In this document: positions 24,915-32,373 of the stretch, piece by piece
How positions within the stretch are numbered: position 1 is the first letter of the stretch
How the letters are laid out: every line of letters starts with the position of its first letter
Assembly (NCBI GenBank): GCA_019510185.1
Contig: JAEKKV010000016.1
Span: forward strand, 248,001 to 312,000
DNA: 64,000 nucleotides
Direction of reading: 5' to 3'
From: Verrucomicrobiota bacterium
GTDB lineage: Bacteria > Verrucomicrobiota > Verrucomicrobiia > Opitutales > Opitutaceae
Made by a program: the position numbers and the translations under genes
The notes under the pieces: generated by a model
The model's input: only the letters and a program-made list of their open reading frames with translations
What the model was told of the DNA's origin: nothing
Database searches by the model: none

Positions 24915-25907
24915 ATGAACTTTTTCTCTTTTTCAAAATCATCGGTTTTTCGTTTTTTCCGGTTGGGTGCGGGTGGATTGGCTGTCGCGATGGGCGCCTC
25001 TTCCGTTGGTTATGCCTGTTCGGTCTGCGGTTGCTCCCTGAGTTCGGATTGGGCCTTGCAGGGTTACGCCGACCGGCCGGGGCTTCGGGCCGACGTTCGC
25101 TATGAATATTACGAGCAGTCCGAGCTGCGTAGTGGCACGCACTCTGTGGATCGTGGATCGCTGGCACTGCCGAATGCCGACGAAATCCAGCAGAGCACGC
25201 TCAACCGCAATGTCTGGCTCGGTCTCGACTATGCCTCGGCGGATAATTGGGGCGTGTCGGGGCAACTGCCTTATTACGACCGGTCGCACGGGACGATTGC
25301 GCCGGGGGATACGGCGATTTCCACGTCGCATGCCGAGGGAATCGGCGACTTGAGGGTGCTGGGGCGTTATCAATTCCATCACGACCGGGAGGGAAATTGG
25401 AGCGTGCAGCTGGGCCTGAAGCTGCCGACGGGCGGCTTTCATCAGACATTCGACGGCGGCCCGCAGGCGGGCGGTGCGCTTGACCGGGGCTTGCAGCTCG
25501 GCACGGGCACGACGGATGCGCTGGCGGGTGTCTCCTATTTCGGCCGGGCGGGAGCGGTGATCGGGTATTTTGCGCAGGCGTTGGTGCAACGTCCGCTGGA
25601 CACGCGAGAGGATTTCCGGCCGTCTACGAGCCTCAGCCTCAACGGCGGAGTTCGTTGGCTCAACACGAGTCGGTTTACGCCCGAGTTGCAGGTGAATGTG
25701 CGGTTCGACGGACGCGAGGGCGGTGCGCAGGCGGACTACGACAACAGTGGCGGCACCCTCGTGAATCTAAGCCCGGGGGTGACCTTCGATATCAGGCGCA
25801 ACCTGGACGCCTTCGCCTTCGTGCAGGTACCGGTTTACCAGCGGGTCAACGGCCTGCAGTTGCAGCCCGAGTGGCTCTTCTCGCTCGGAGTTCGTTACAA
25901 GCTCTGA
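24915..25907 (+). CDS. Outer-membrane beta-barrel transporter-like protein with N-terminal Cys cluster
   Basis: 330 residues. The export signal (GAGGLAVAMGASSVGYA) is followed at once by CSVCGCSLSSDW, a three-Cys cluster, then an alternating beta pattern to the end (VWLGLDYASADNWGVSGQLP, FHHDREGNWSVQLGLKLPTG, EWLFSLGVRYKL) typical of phenol_MetA_deg/transporter-type barrels. It ends in a C-terminal beta strand, as expected for BAM insertion. The Cys cluster could bind a metal at the periplasmic face. ATG at 24915. It overlaps the DUF4405-like gene by 13 bases, tail to tail. Confidence 0.8.
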   Translation: MNFFSFSKSSVFRFFRLGAGGLAVAMGASSVGYACSVCGCSLSSDWALQGYADRPGLRADVRYEYYEQSELRSGTHSVDRGSLALPNADEIQQSTLNRNVWLGLDYASADNWGVSGQLPYYDRSHGTIAPGDTAISTSHAEGIGDLRVLGRYQFHHDREGNWSVQLGLKLPTGGFHQTFDGGPQAGGALDRGLQLGTGTTDALAGVSYFGRAGAVIGYFAQALVQRPLDTREDFRPSTSLSLNGGVRWLNTSRFTPELQVNVRFDGREGGAQADYDNSGGTLVNLSPGVTFDIRRNLDAFAFVQVPVYQRVNGLQLQPEWLFSLGVRYKL

Positions 25908-26380
25908 GCGTCCGGCGGGTTTCGGTGGGGTGCTCCGAGCCTTCGCCGGAGCGCCCGTCCCCGGCGTATGTGCCAGATCAATACTCCGGGGAACGCTAGC
26001 CCGAGCCCGAGATGGCTCAGGCTGGCGGCTAAGCGGAGTGTCTCTCCTGCCGCGTAATAAAGCCCGTAGCCGGTGAGCGTGAGCGCTGCGGAAAGCGCGA
26101 TCATGCCGCCGCCGCTGAAACGGTTGCGGTGTGCGCGCCAGGCGGCGCGCACGTGATTGGGCAGAAGCGAGCCGAGCACCACCAACGCGATCATGGCGGC
26201 CGCGCCGTGCAGGCGGAGCAGCCAGGAGTTCAGCGGATTTTCCTGTGAACCGAACTCGGTTTGAACGGGGAACCACCTGTGCAGAATCCACCAGAGTGCG
26301 CCGGAGAGGAACAACACGGCAAAGCTGCCGTGGAACCAGAGGCGCTGGCGAAAACTGAGACGTAGGCGGTTACGCGACAT
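25895..26380 (-). CDS. DUF4405-like membrane protein, putative b-type cytochrome
   Basis: 161 residues with four membrane helices. Conserved His residues sit in or next to helices: WFHGSFAVLFLSG, RLHGAAAMIALVVLG, PNHVRAAW, LSHLGLG and IWHIRRGR. This is a bis-His pattern expected for heme b. The LTGYGLYY and SG(GG) loops match what I remember of DUF4405, a family found with flavinylated extracytoplasmic proteins. The ATG overlaps the apbE stop by 11 bases, so it is the last gene of the FMN_bind-apbE-DUF4405 operon. Inferred role: moves electrons from the membrane pool to the FMN protein. Confidence 0.75.
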   Translation of the reverse strand: MSRNRLRLSFRQRLWFHGSFAVLFLSGALWWILHRWFPVQTEFGSQENPLNSWLLRLHGAAAMIALVVLGSLLPNHVRAAWRAHRNRFSGGGMIALSAALTLTGYGLYYAAGETLRLAASLSHLGLGLAFPGVLIWHIRRGRALRRRLGAPHRNPPDAQSL

Positions 26381-27272
26381 GGCGGAGCGGGGTGTCGAGC
26401 CAATCGGCCCGGCCTTGTGTGTCGAGGATGACCGCGCGGGCGCCATAACGAGCAAGGATCGGACGTGCGGCCGCAGGATCGACGGCGACAACCTTGGTGA
26501 GCGCGTCGGCCAGCCAGGCGGAACGAGCGAGCACGGTGATGCTCAGATTTTGTCCGCATGCCGTGCCGTTGCGGGGATCAACCAACGCGCCGGTCGCGGT
26601 TCCTTGTTGGATTTTTCCGGAATAGGTGAGCGCGGACGTGGCGAGTGCGCCGTCGCGCAGTTCGCCGAGCGGAAAAAACAGCCCCGGTTTCGTGGGATGA
26701 CGCACATGAACCGGCGCGGCGTGGTTTCCAAAGACGCGCAGGTCACCGCCGGCGTTCACGAGTCCGGCCGGCACCCCGGCGCGCCGCAGGACTGCCACGG
26801 CACGGTCTACCGCGTAGCCTTTCGCGATACCGCCGAGATCCAAAGTGAGCGGGGCGAGAAAGCGTACTCGTCGGCCGGGAAGCAGGCAGATCGCGGACCC
26901 GTTGGTCTCGGGCTGGCGGGGATGAGGGACGCCGGGCAACAGGCCCCAGCGCTGGAGGATGGGGGCGATGGACGGATCGAAGCGGCCTTCGCTGACCCGC
27001 GTCAGCGCCCGCGCATGACGCAGCACAGTCCAGGTCGCGGCGTCCACGCGCACCGCGCGGCGGGCGGCGAGGCGGTTGATCCGGGAGAGATCGCTCGCCG
27101 GATCATGAAAGCTCATGACCATTTGCACATGGGTGATGGCCGCGAACGCGCGTGAAATGGCGCGCTCCAGCTGCGCGGGGGCGAGGCCGGAGACTTGAAT
27201 TTCGACGACGGTCCCGAGAAGCGGACGGGCGCGGCGGAGCCTTGCCTCAGCGTTGGGCAAGGGCGGTTTCAT
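26370..27272 (-). CDS. apbE: FAD:protein FMN transferase ApbE
   Basis: Transfers FMN from FAD to a Thr/Ser of target proteins. It has 300 residues with the family order RRARPLLGTVVEI, MSFHDPASDLSRINR, FDPSIAPIL, LDLGGIAKGYAVDRA, NAGGDLRVFG, DPRNGT and a final LADALTKV. The acidic Mg site can be inferred from the last motif. Most ApbE proteins are lipoproteins; here the N-terminus is MKPPLPNAEARLRRARP with no signal or lipobox, so export is unclear. It starts within the end of the FMN_bind gene (26-base overlap) and ends over the DUF4405 start, consistent with a dedicated flavinylation operon. Confidence 0.92.
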   Translation of the reverse strand: MKPPLPNAEARLRRARPLLGTVVEIQVSGLAPAQLERAISRAFAAITHVQMVMSFHDPASDLSRINRLAARRAVRVDAATWTVLRHARALTRVSEGRFDPSIAPILQRWGLLPGVPHPRQPETNGSAICLLPGRRVRFLAPLTLDLGGIAKGYAVDRAVAVLRRAGVPAGLVNAGGDLRVFGNHAAPVHVRHPTKPGLFFPLGELRDGALATSALTYSGKIQQGTATGALVDPRNGTACGQNLSITVLARSAWLADALTKVVAVDPAAARPILARYGARAVILDTQGRADWLDTPLRHVA

Positions 27273-27774
27273 GGATCGCGAGGATGCGCTTGACCCCTTC
27301 CATCACATGACGGCTGGAGAGCGTCGCGCCCGAGATGTTTTGGATGTCCTCATCGAGTTTCAGCGGCGAAGCGGCGGTCTTGCCCGTAAACTGGGCACGC
27401 CACTTGGGGTTTTGCACCTGCTGGCCGTAGCTTTCCTTGTAGACGAGGATTTCAACGCCGCAGACCGCTCCCTTGGCATCGAGTCCTACGGCGTAGGTGA
27501 TGAACTCGTGTTTGCCCAGCACCTCGTCGAGGAAAAACCAGCTGCCGGTGTTCGTTCGCCAAACATGAATGTCGGGCGAGCGCAGACGGGCACCGCTTTT
27601 TTGCGAGACGAATTTCACCTGCTCGGGTGTCAGTCGCAACGAAGCGTCGGTGAAAGTGGCGCCGGGGAAAATCGTCTGCTGCGCCTGCGCGACCGTGAGG
27701 TATTCGACGGCGTAACCGGAAGTGCTGCCGACGAGCGCGGTGGCGGCGGTGGCGAGGGCGGGCGTGAAGCGCAT
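27247..27774 (-). CDS. Secreted FMN-binding domain protein (covalently flavinylated)
   Basis: 175 residues. Signal peptide MRFTPALATAATALVGSTSGYA, then one FMN_bind domain of RnfG/NqrC type. The flavinylation site is SGATLSS near residue 155, where ApbE would attach FMN through phosphoester to Thr. The preceding LDEDIQNISGAT matches the usual D-x-x-SGAT context. A single domain suggests a small periplasmic or membrane-associated electron carrier. The start at 27774 is chosen for the signal peptide; an in-frame ATG exists 18 bases earlier. It precedes apbE with overlap. Confidence 0.9.
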   Translation of the reverse strand: MRFTPALATAATALVGSTSGYAVEYLTVAQAQQTIFPGATFTDASLRLTPEQVKFVSQKSGARLRSPDIHVWRTNTGSWFFLDEVLGKHEFITYAVGLDAKGAVCGVEILVYKESYGQQVQNPKWRAQFTGKTAASPLKLDEDIQNISGATLSSRHVMEGVKRILAIHETALAQR

Positions 27775-27792
27775 GGCGGACCGTATAAACAA

Positions 27793-27820
27793 CCGGCCCC
27801 GGCGGCAAGGCCGGGGCCGG
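27793..27820 (-). terminator. Hairpin terminator after the first DUF6662-like gene
   Basis: A perfect 10-bp stem, CCGGCCCCGG at 27793-27802 and CCGGGGCCGG at 27811-27820, encloses 8 bases. On the minus strand it starts 7 bases after the stop of the DUF6662-like gene and is followed by TTGTTTATA, a modest U-rich stretch. It would separate the DUF6662 pair from the FMN_bind operon, or allow partial read-through. Confidence 0.7.
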
Positions 27821-27827
27821 AGGGGAA

Positions 27828-28688
27828 TCAGAAGTTATAGCCAACTTTCAGACGGACCTGCAGGGCTTCGTAGTTGTCGAGGTTGCGGTCGCCTTTGTTG
27901 ACGGGCCAGCCGGTGAGCTGGGGCAGCACGGTGAGGGTGGCCCACCAGCGCGTCGCGGCGTAATGGAGGTTGGGGCCGGCGAAGATCGCGTACTCGCCCA
28001 TTTCGTCGAGGTGCATCTTCTCGAAGGCGGACGTGGCCAGGGCTTCGACACCGGCGAACCAGCCGGGGGCGAAACGGTAGCTGAGGCCGGTGCTGAGCTC
28101 GAGTTCCAGCTCGCTCTCCCATTCGTTGGAGACGAGGTCATGTTCACGTTCGAACTCACTGCTGAAGTTGGTCGCCCAGACCAGCGTGTCGTCGAGGTAG
28201 TTTTTTTGGACGATCACCTTGGGTTCGAAGAAGTAGATGTCCGTGCGGTCGCCGCTCGAGGCGGCGAAGCGCTTGTAACCAGGCTCAAAATACACCGCCA
28301 CGCCCCAGCCGCCACGATCGGCGCTTTTGAGATTGTACTTCAGCGAGCCTTGAAGGCCGTTGAAGTTGGTGCTGTTGCGATCGCTGAAGCCGGAGCCGCC
28401 GCTGATGTCGTGGCTGATGGCGTTGAGGTAAAGGGAGCCTTGGAGGCGGTCGGTGAAGCCATGTTCGATCTCGGTTTGCAGATCGAGGGCGGAATAGGAA
28501 CCGTCGGCCTTGCCGGTGCGGGAGGTGATCCACTGATAGATTTCGGAGCGGCCCTTGGGCAGGGTGTCGGCGCCGTAGGTGTAGCCGAAGTAGTTTTCGT
28601 CGGCGCGGACGGCGGCGGCCGTGCAGAGAAGGGCGAGCAGCCCGAGGAGGGCGCCTCGGATGCGGAGAGACGGGGATGTGGTGGTCAT
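27828..28688 (-). CDS. DUF6662-like exported protein, copy 1
   Basis: 286 residues. Signal peptide GALLGLLALLCTAAAVRA, then DENYFGYTYGADTLPKGRSE and a beta-rich body ending LQVRLKVGYNF, with a terminal Phe as in outer-membrane barrels. The pattern FGY-GA-TLPKG, E-x-x-GFTDRLQGSLYLN and SYRFAPGWFAGVEAL matches what I remember as DUF6662, whose genes are seen near flavinylation and metal-redox genes. Paralogous to the next gene (same motifs in order). Function is not established; an outer-membrane pore or electron-transfer scaffold is a guess. It lies 18 bases after copy 2, same strand. Confidence 0.78.
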   Translation of the reverse strand: MTTTSPSLRIRGALLGLLALLCTAAAVRADENYFGYTYGADTLPKGRSEIYQWITSRTGKADGSYSALDLQTEIEHGFTDRLQGSLYLNAISHDISGGSGFSDRNSTNFNGLQGSLKYNLKSADRGGWGVAVYFEPGYKRFAASSGDRTDIYFFEPKVIVQKNYLDDTLVWATNFSSEFEREHDLVSNEWESELELELSTGLSYRFAPGWFAGVEALATSAFEKMHLDEMGEYAIFAGPNLHYAATRWWATLTVLPQLTGWPVNKGDRNLDNYEALQVRLKVGYNF

Positions 28689-28706
28689 GGGAAAAGACGA
28701 AGCGGA

Positions 28707-29561
28707 TTAAAAGTTAAGGCCGATCTTGAGGCGGAATTCGTTGCGGGCTTCTTCGGCGAAGGCCATGCGGGGCACGGTGGGATCCACCTCGCGACCCCAG
28801 GCCTGCCACGCCCAGGAAAGCGTCGCCCACCAGCGTTGCGCGCCATAGTGGAGACTCGGGCCGGCGAAGAGCACGGTGTGCTCGAATTGATTGAACATCG
28901 GGTATTCGGAAACGATGTGGGTTTCGACGCCGGCAAACCAGTTGGGAGCGAAACGATAGGAGAGACCGGTGCCAGCCTTAAGGGAAAGCTCGTGCTCGTA
29001 TTCCTCGGCGGGCTTTTTGCCCCAGGCGAGTTGGAATCCGCCGTTGGCGGCGAAGATGAGGGTGTCGTCGAGAAAGTTCTTTTGGTAAATCAGGGTGGGG
29101 GCGACATACAGCATCCGCTGCATGATGCCGGCTACGTCGTCGTAGCGCATGAAGCCGACCTCGGGACGCAGGGCGAGGCCGTAGCCGTCTTTGAAGACGC
29201 TTTTGAAGCGGTATTTGGCAGAAAACTCCACGCCGCCAAACTGGTATTGGTTTTGGTCATCCAAACCTGGGACGTTCTTCACGTCGAAATAGTGTTGGAG
29301 CAACGTGGCGGAGCCTTGGAACTTGTCGGTGAAACCGTACTCAACCTCGGTTTCGAAATCCCAGCCGCGATAATAGCCGGCATCCTTGCCGGCTCGGGCC
29401 GTGGTTGTCTGGTACAAATCGTAATGCCCTTTGGGTAACGTTTCGGCCCCGCTCACATAACCGAAAAGATTTTCGTCAGCACGAGCGGATGACACGACGG
29501 TGAGCAGCAGGGCGAAAATGCTGGCAATGGAAGCAGCGAGGAAGTGGAGGCGGGCGAACAT
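28707..29561 (-). CDS. DUF6662-like exported protein, copy 2
   Basis: 284 residues. Signal peptide LAASIASIFALLLTVVSSARA, then DENLFGYVSGAETLPKGHYD. It shares with copy 1 the GFTDKFQGSATL, NFLDDTLIFAAN, SYRFAPNWFAGVE and final IGLNF blocks, so the two are tandem duplicates that have diverged. Beta-barrel-like alternation and a terminal Phe suggest the outer membrane. First gene of its operon, divergent from a COG0523 GTPase across a 163-base gap that contains two Fur-type palindromes, so metal control is likely. Confidence 0.78.
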   Translation of the reverse strand: MFARLHFLAASIASIFALLLTVVSSARADENLFGYVSGAETLPKGHYDLYQTTTARAGKDAGYYRGWDFETEVEYGFTDKFQGSATLLQHYFDVKNVPGLDDQNQYQFGGVEFSAKYRFKSVFKDGYGLALRPEVGFMRYDDVAGIMQRMLYVAPTLIYQKNFLDDTLIFAANGGFQLAWGKKPAEEYEHELSLKAGTGLSYRFAPNWFAGVETHIVSEYPMFNQFEHTVLFAGPSLHYGAQRWWATLSWAWQAWGREVDPTVPRMAFAEEARNEFRLKIGLNF

Positions 29562-29597
29562 GGATACAGAGGCGACGGGAATGGGATGAATCGCGCC

Positions 29598-29652
29598 TGA
29601 GACTCTATCTCATATAAATCCTGTCAATGTTGTTTTTAGGACTCAGTCTCAT
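29598..29652. promoter_or_regulatory. Pair of 7-1-7 palindromic operators, Fur/Zur family type
   Basis: TGAGACTCTATCTCA at 29598-29612 and, on the other strand, TGAGACTGAGTCC starting at 29652 share the half-site TGAGACT. Together they suggest TGAGACTNAGTCTCA, a 15-bp inverted repeat with one central base, the layout of Fur-family boxes. They lie between the divergent DUF6662-like genes and the COG0523 GTPase. A TATAAA follows the first site. The identity of the regulator (Fur, Zur, Mur) is not shown. Confidence 0.6.
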
Positions 29653-29724
29653 TTTTAGTGGGTGAAGCGATGATTCCGTAGTTTGAACCTTTCCGCGCAA
29701 GGATGTTGGATCATTTTACGTCCT

Positions 29725-30912
29725 ATGAATTCCAAGCCTCAGCCGCCGTTGGTGACCGTCCTTTGCGGCTTTCTTGGAGCGGGCAAGACAACGCTGCTCA
29801 AGCACTTGCTTCAGCAAGCGGAGGGGCGTCGCTGGGCGGCGGTCGTGAATGACGTGGCGGCGCTTAACATCGACGGTGCCGTCGTGCGGGTGGGGGCCGG
29901 CATCTTGGCGGGGCAGACGGTTGTGGAATTGGGCAACGGCTGCGTGTGCTGTTCCAGTAAGGATGAATTGGCCGAAACCGTGGCGGAACTGGCGGCAAGC
30001 GGCGCCTATGCGCATATCCTGATCGAAACGACAGGCGTGGCAGAGCCGCGCGGGATTGCCGCCCTCTTCACACGGAAAAATCCCTTTGGACGCACGCTGA
30101 GCGATTTTGCCACCTTGTCCGCGCTTGTGAGTGTGATCGACGCGGGGTTGTTTTTGCGGGAATGGAGGGATTATCGGAATTCACCGCGGTCTCGTGAGGT
30201 GCGAACCGGAGGCGGCCGACCGGTGTTTGAACTCATGTTGGAGCAGGTGGAATGCGCCGATATGCTGGTGATCAACCAGTGCGATCGGGTGGACACGGAG
30301 GGACTGGAGCAACTCGAGGCGATCCTGCGCGGTCTCAATGCCCGGGCCGAGCTCGTGCGCACCGAACATGGTCAGATCTCCAGCGAATTTTTACTCGGGC
30401 GGGTGCGTTTCGACGCGACCGCCACCTTGGGGGCGGCGCGTTGGGTCCGGGTCATGAACGCGCTGACGTCGACGCCCGGAACGCCCGGCGGTCTTGTGCA
30501 AAATCCGGCGAAGGCGCCGGCAATGTCGTCGCATGAAAGCAAATACGGCATCACCACTGTGACCTATCAGGCGCGCCGGCCTTTGATGCGCGAGCGCTTT
30601 TTCAAGCTGATGGAAACGGGTTTGCCCGGACTCTTGCGGGCGAAGGGTTTTTTCTGGACGCGCGAGCAGCCGGACGAAATGGGCTTTCTCTCGGTGGCGG
30701 GCGGGGTGGTGCGTTACGACGTGCTCAACCCTTGGTGGGCGGCGCTGGTGGAGAACGGCCGGGCGCGCCTGGAGGACCGGCCCGAATCAATCCGCGCGCT
30801 TTGGGTCGAGCCTCATGGCGACCGTCGGCAGGAATTGGTTTTCATCGGTGTTGCCCTCGACGAGCCGGCCTTGCGGGCCGCCCTTGATGCCTGCCTGGCC
30901 CAAGCTGATTGA
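29725..30912 (+). CDS. COG0523 (CobW/YciC-type) metal chaperone GTPase
   Basis: G3E GTPase expected to deliver metal, often zinc, to client proteins. It has 395 residues. Walker A is GFLGAGKTTLL, the metal-binding motif GNGCVCC (CxCC) is present, Walker B is IETTG, and the base-recognition motif is NQCD, where NKxD is usual. The C-terminal domain (YQARRPLMRERFFKLMETG, LRAKGFFWTR) matches the YciC/ZagA branch. ATG at 29725 preferred over an upstream in-frame alternative at 29683. It is divergent from the DUF6662-like genes with a Fur-type operator between, consistent with induction by metal shortage. Confidence 0.92.
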   Translation: MNSKPQPPLVTVLCGFLGAGKTTLLKHLLQQAEGRRWAAVVNDVAALNIDGAVVRVGAGILAGQTVVELGNGCVCCSSKDELAETVAELAASGAYAHILIETTGVAEPRGIAALFTRKNPFGRTLSDFATLSALVSVIDAGLFLREWRDYRNSPRSREVRTGGGRPVFELMLEQVECADMLVINQCDRVDTEGLEQLEAILRGLNARAELVRTEHGQISSEFLLGRVRFDATATLGAARWVRVMNALTSTPGTPGGLVQNPAKAPAMSSHESKYGITTVTYQARRPLMRERFFKLMETGLPGLLRAKGFFWTREQPDEMGFLSVAGGVVRYDVLNPWWAALVENGRARLEDRPESIRALWVEPHGDRRQELVFIGVALDEPALRAALDACLAQAD

Positions 30913-31218
30913 TCAAGTCGCCCGGGGTTGGGATTTGGCGGGAGGCATGACCAAGGTTTGCTGAAGCATGAGCTTGGTGACGGCGACGCGAGGACGCGTA
31001 AATTTCCACAGACGCGTACCGTGCGCGTCGAAAACGGTCACGGCGGTTTCAACCAAGGGACAACCGGCATCGGCGCAGGCGGCTTCGCTGACGGTGATGA
31101 TCGCATCGTCCGGAAGCCGGAGGATGTCCCGAGTCCAGCGCTTGATTGCCGTGGCGTGCTCGGGGTTGAAGGCAACCGGAGTGGACGGGTCGGGCCCGGG
31201 AATGAAACGATGGCTCAC
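30913..31218 (-). CDS. Small conserved protein with paired Cys motif, hypothetical
   Basis: 101 residues, GTG start at 31218. It begins MSHRFIPGPDPSTPVAFNPE and carries SEAACADAGCPLVETAVTVFD, with two cysteines six apart, then WKFTRPRVAVTKLMLQQTL. I recall short proteins with this pattern, sometimes mislabelled nitrate reductase, beside COG0523 genes; no function is established. It has no signal peptide. It abuts the GTPase gene tail to tail with no gap. The Cys pair near an acidic residue could bind a metal. Confidence 0.72.
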   Translation of the reverse strand: MSHRFIPGPDPSTPVAFNPEHATAIKRWTRDILRLPDDAIITVSEAACADAGCPLVETAVTVFDAHGTRLWKFTRPRVAVTKLMLQQTLVMPPAKSQPRAT

Positions 31219-31226
31219 CTGGCCGA

Positions 31227-32312
31227 TTAAGACGTCACCAACGTCCAGACGCCATTGCTGTCGTGGGTATAGGTGTGGGATCCGGAAGATGTGATGATGA
31301 TCAACGTGGCGGGAAGCGAAGAGCCGAAGGTGGGGAGTTGGGTCACGTTGCCATTGGCGTCCACGATGAGGCCCGTGGCGCTGCCGCCTGCGGTGGTGTT
31401 GATTGTGACCGTGCCGATATTGGCGAAGTTTACGTTGCTGAGGTTGAGCGTGGAACTGACGTTAAGGTTAAGGGAGGAAACATTGTTATTCGATGTTCCG
31501 AGAGTGGAGTTGCCGCTGTTGAGCTGGAGAGTGCCACCGCTGAAATTCAGGCTTCCGACGTTTGTTGTTACTGAAGTACTGGTGAGTGATAGTGAGCCGG
31601 ATAGTGAACCGCCGGTAACCGTGCTTTCCGTGGAGTTGGCCATGCCATAGCGGGTGAGATCGATGGTTTTGGCGCCCGAGAGAGTGAATGTGAGAAGGCC
31701 GACGCCGGGGTTCGGGTTCGCGGTGACGCTTCCGCTGAAATTTCCGGTGGACGCCACGAGTTCCACCACTTCGGTCGCGGCTCCATTTTTGACGGCGCGG
31801 GAAGTCCAGTTCTGGGTCAGCACGCCGGTGCCGGTGAAACTGCCAAAAACCAGGCCGGCTTGATTATGAGTCTGCTGACTCAGGCTTTTAAGGACTCCGC
31901 TCCCGTCCACCACGGTTTGGCCGTTGGCGGGACCCTCCGCGACCCCGAGAGCGAACAGATCCGAGGGCACCGCCACGGGCGTGCCAGTCGCAGGAGTGGC
32001 GAACCATGCGGTGCCATCCGCCATATGAGCGTGCGCGACCATCACCAAGCGATAGCCGTTGATGGTGGCGATGAGATTGCGCGTATGCATCGCCTCAAGA
32101 ATGGTGCGATTGGTGACTTGCACAACGGTGTGCGTCGCGGTGTCGCTGACATTCCCGTTGCTCAATGTCTTCGTGGCGAGGGTGCCCGGCAGGTAATACG
32201 TGCCTTGAAGCGTGACCGCGGTTTCGCTGCCGTAGCGCTCGGCCAAGGCCATGGGCGCTAACCACAAGACGGCCAGCAGAGTCAGAGCGGTCAGGGGCGA
32301 TGAAAGCTTCAT
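31227..32312 (-). CDS. Secreted Ser/Thr/Asn-rich protein with beta-repeat C-terminal half
   Basis: 361 residues. Signal peptide MKLSSPLTALTLLAVLWLAPMALA, then an N-terminal domain (GSETAVTLQGTYYLPGTLAT ... HMADGTAWFATPATG). The region from about residue 235 is very rich in S, T, N, G and L with short repeats (GGSLSGSLSLTSTSVTTNVG, SSLNLNVSSTLNLSNVNFA) that look like a beta-helix or autotransporter-like passenger. No anchoring motif recognised. ATG at 32312. Family unknown; an extracellular or surface role is inferred from composition. It lies upstream of the Cys-pair gene by 8 bases. Confidence 0.7.
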   Translation of the reverse strand: MKLSSPLTALTLLAVLWLAPMALAERYGSETAVTLQGTYYLPGTLATKTLSNGNVSDTATHTVVQVTNRTILEAMHTRNLIATINGYRLVMVAHAHMADGTAWFATPATGTPVAVPSDLFALGVAEGPANGQTVVDGSGVLKSLSQQTHNQAGLVFGSFTGTGVLTQNWTSRAVKNGAATEVVELVASTGNFSGSVTANPNPGVGLLTFTLSGAKTIDLTRYGMANSTESTVTGGSLSGSLSLTSTSVTTNVGSLNFSGGTLQLNSGNSTLGTSNNNVSSLNLNVSSTLNLSNVNFANIGTVTINTTAGGSATGLIVDANGNVTQLPTFGSSLPATLIIITSSGSHTYTHDSNGVWTLVTS

Positions 32313-32373
32313 AACTGCAATAACAATTCCGGGGTGCAAAACCTTGGCAAGCCCTTAACCGGCAGAACGCCGG

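Noticed and set aside
27963..29438. 491-codon plus-strand frame over the DUF6662 pair
   Set aside because: Antisense and Gly/Val/Glu-biased; its apparent internal repeat only mirrors the duplication of the genes on the other strand.
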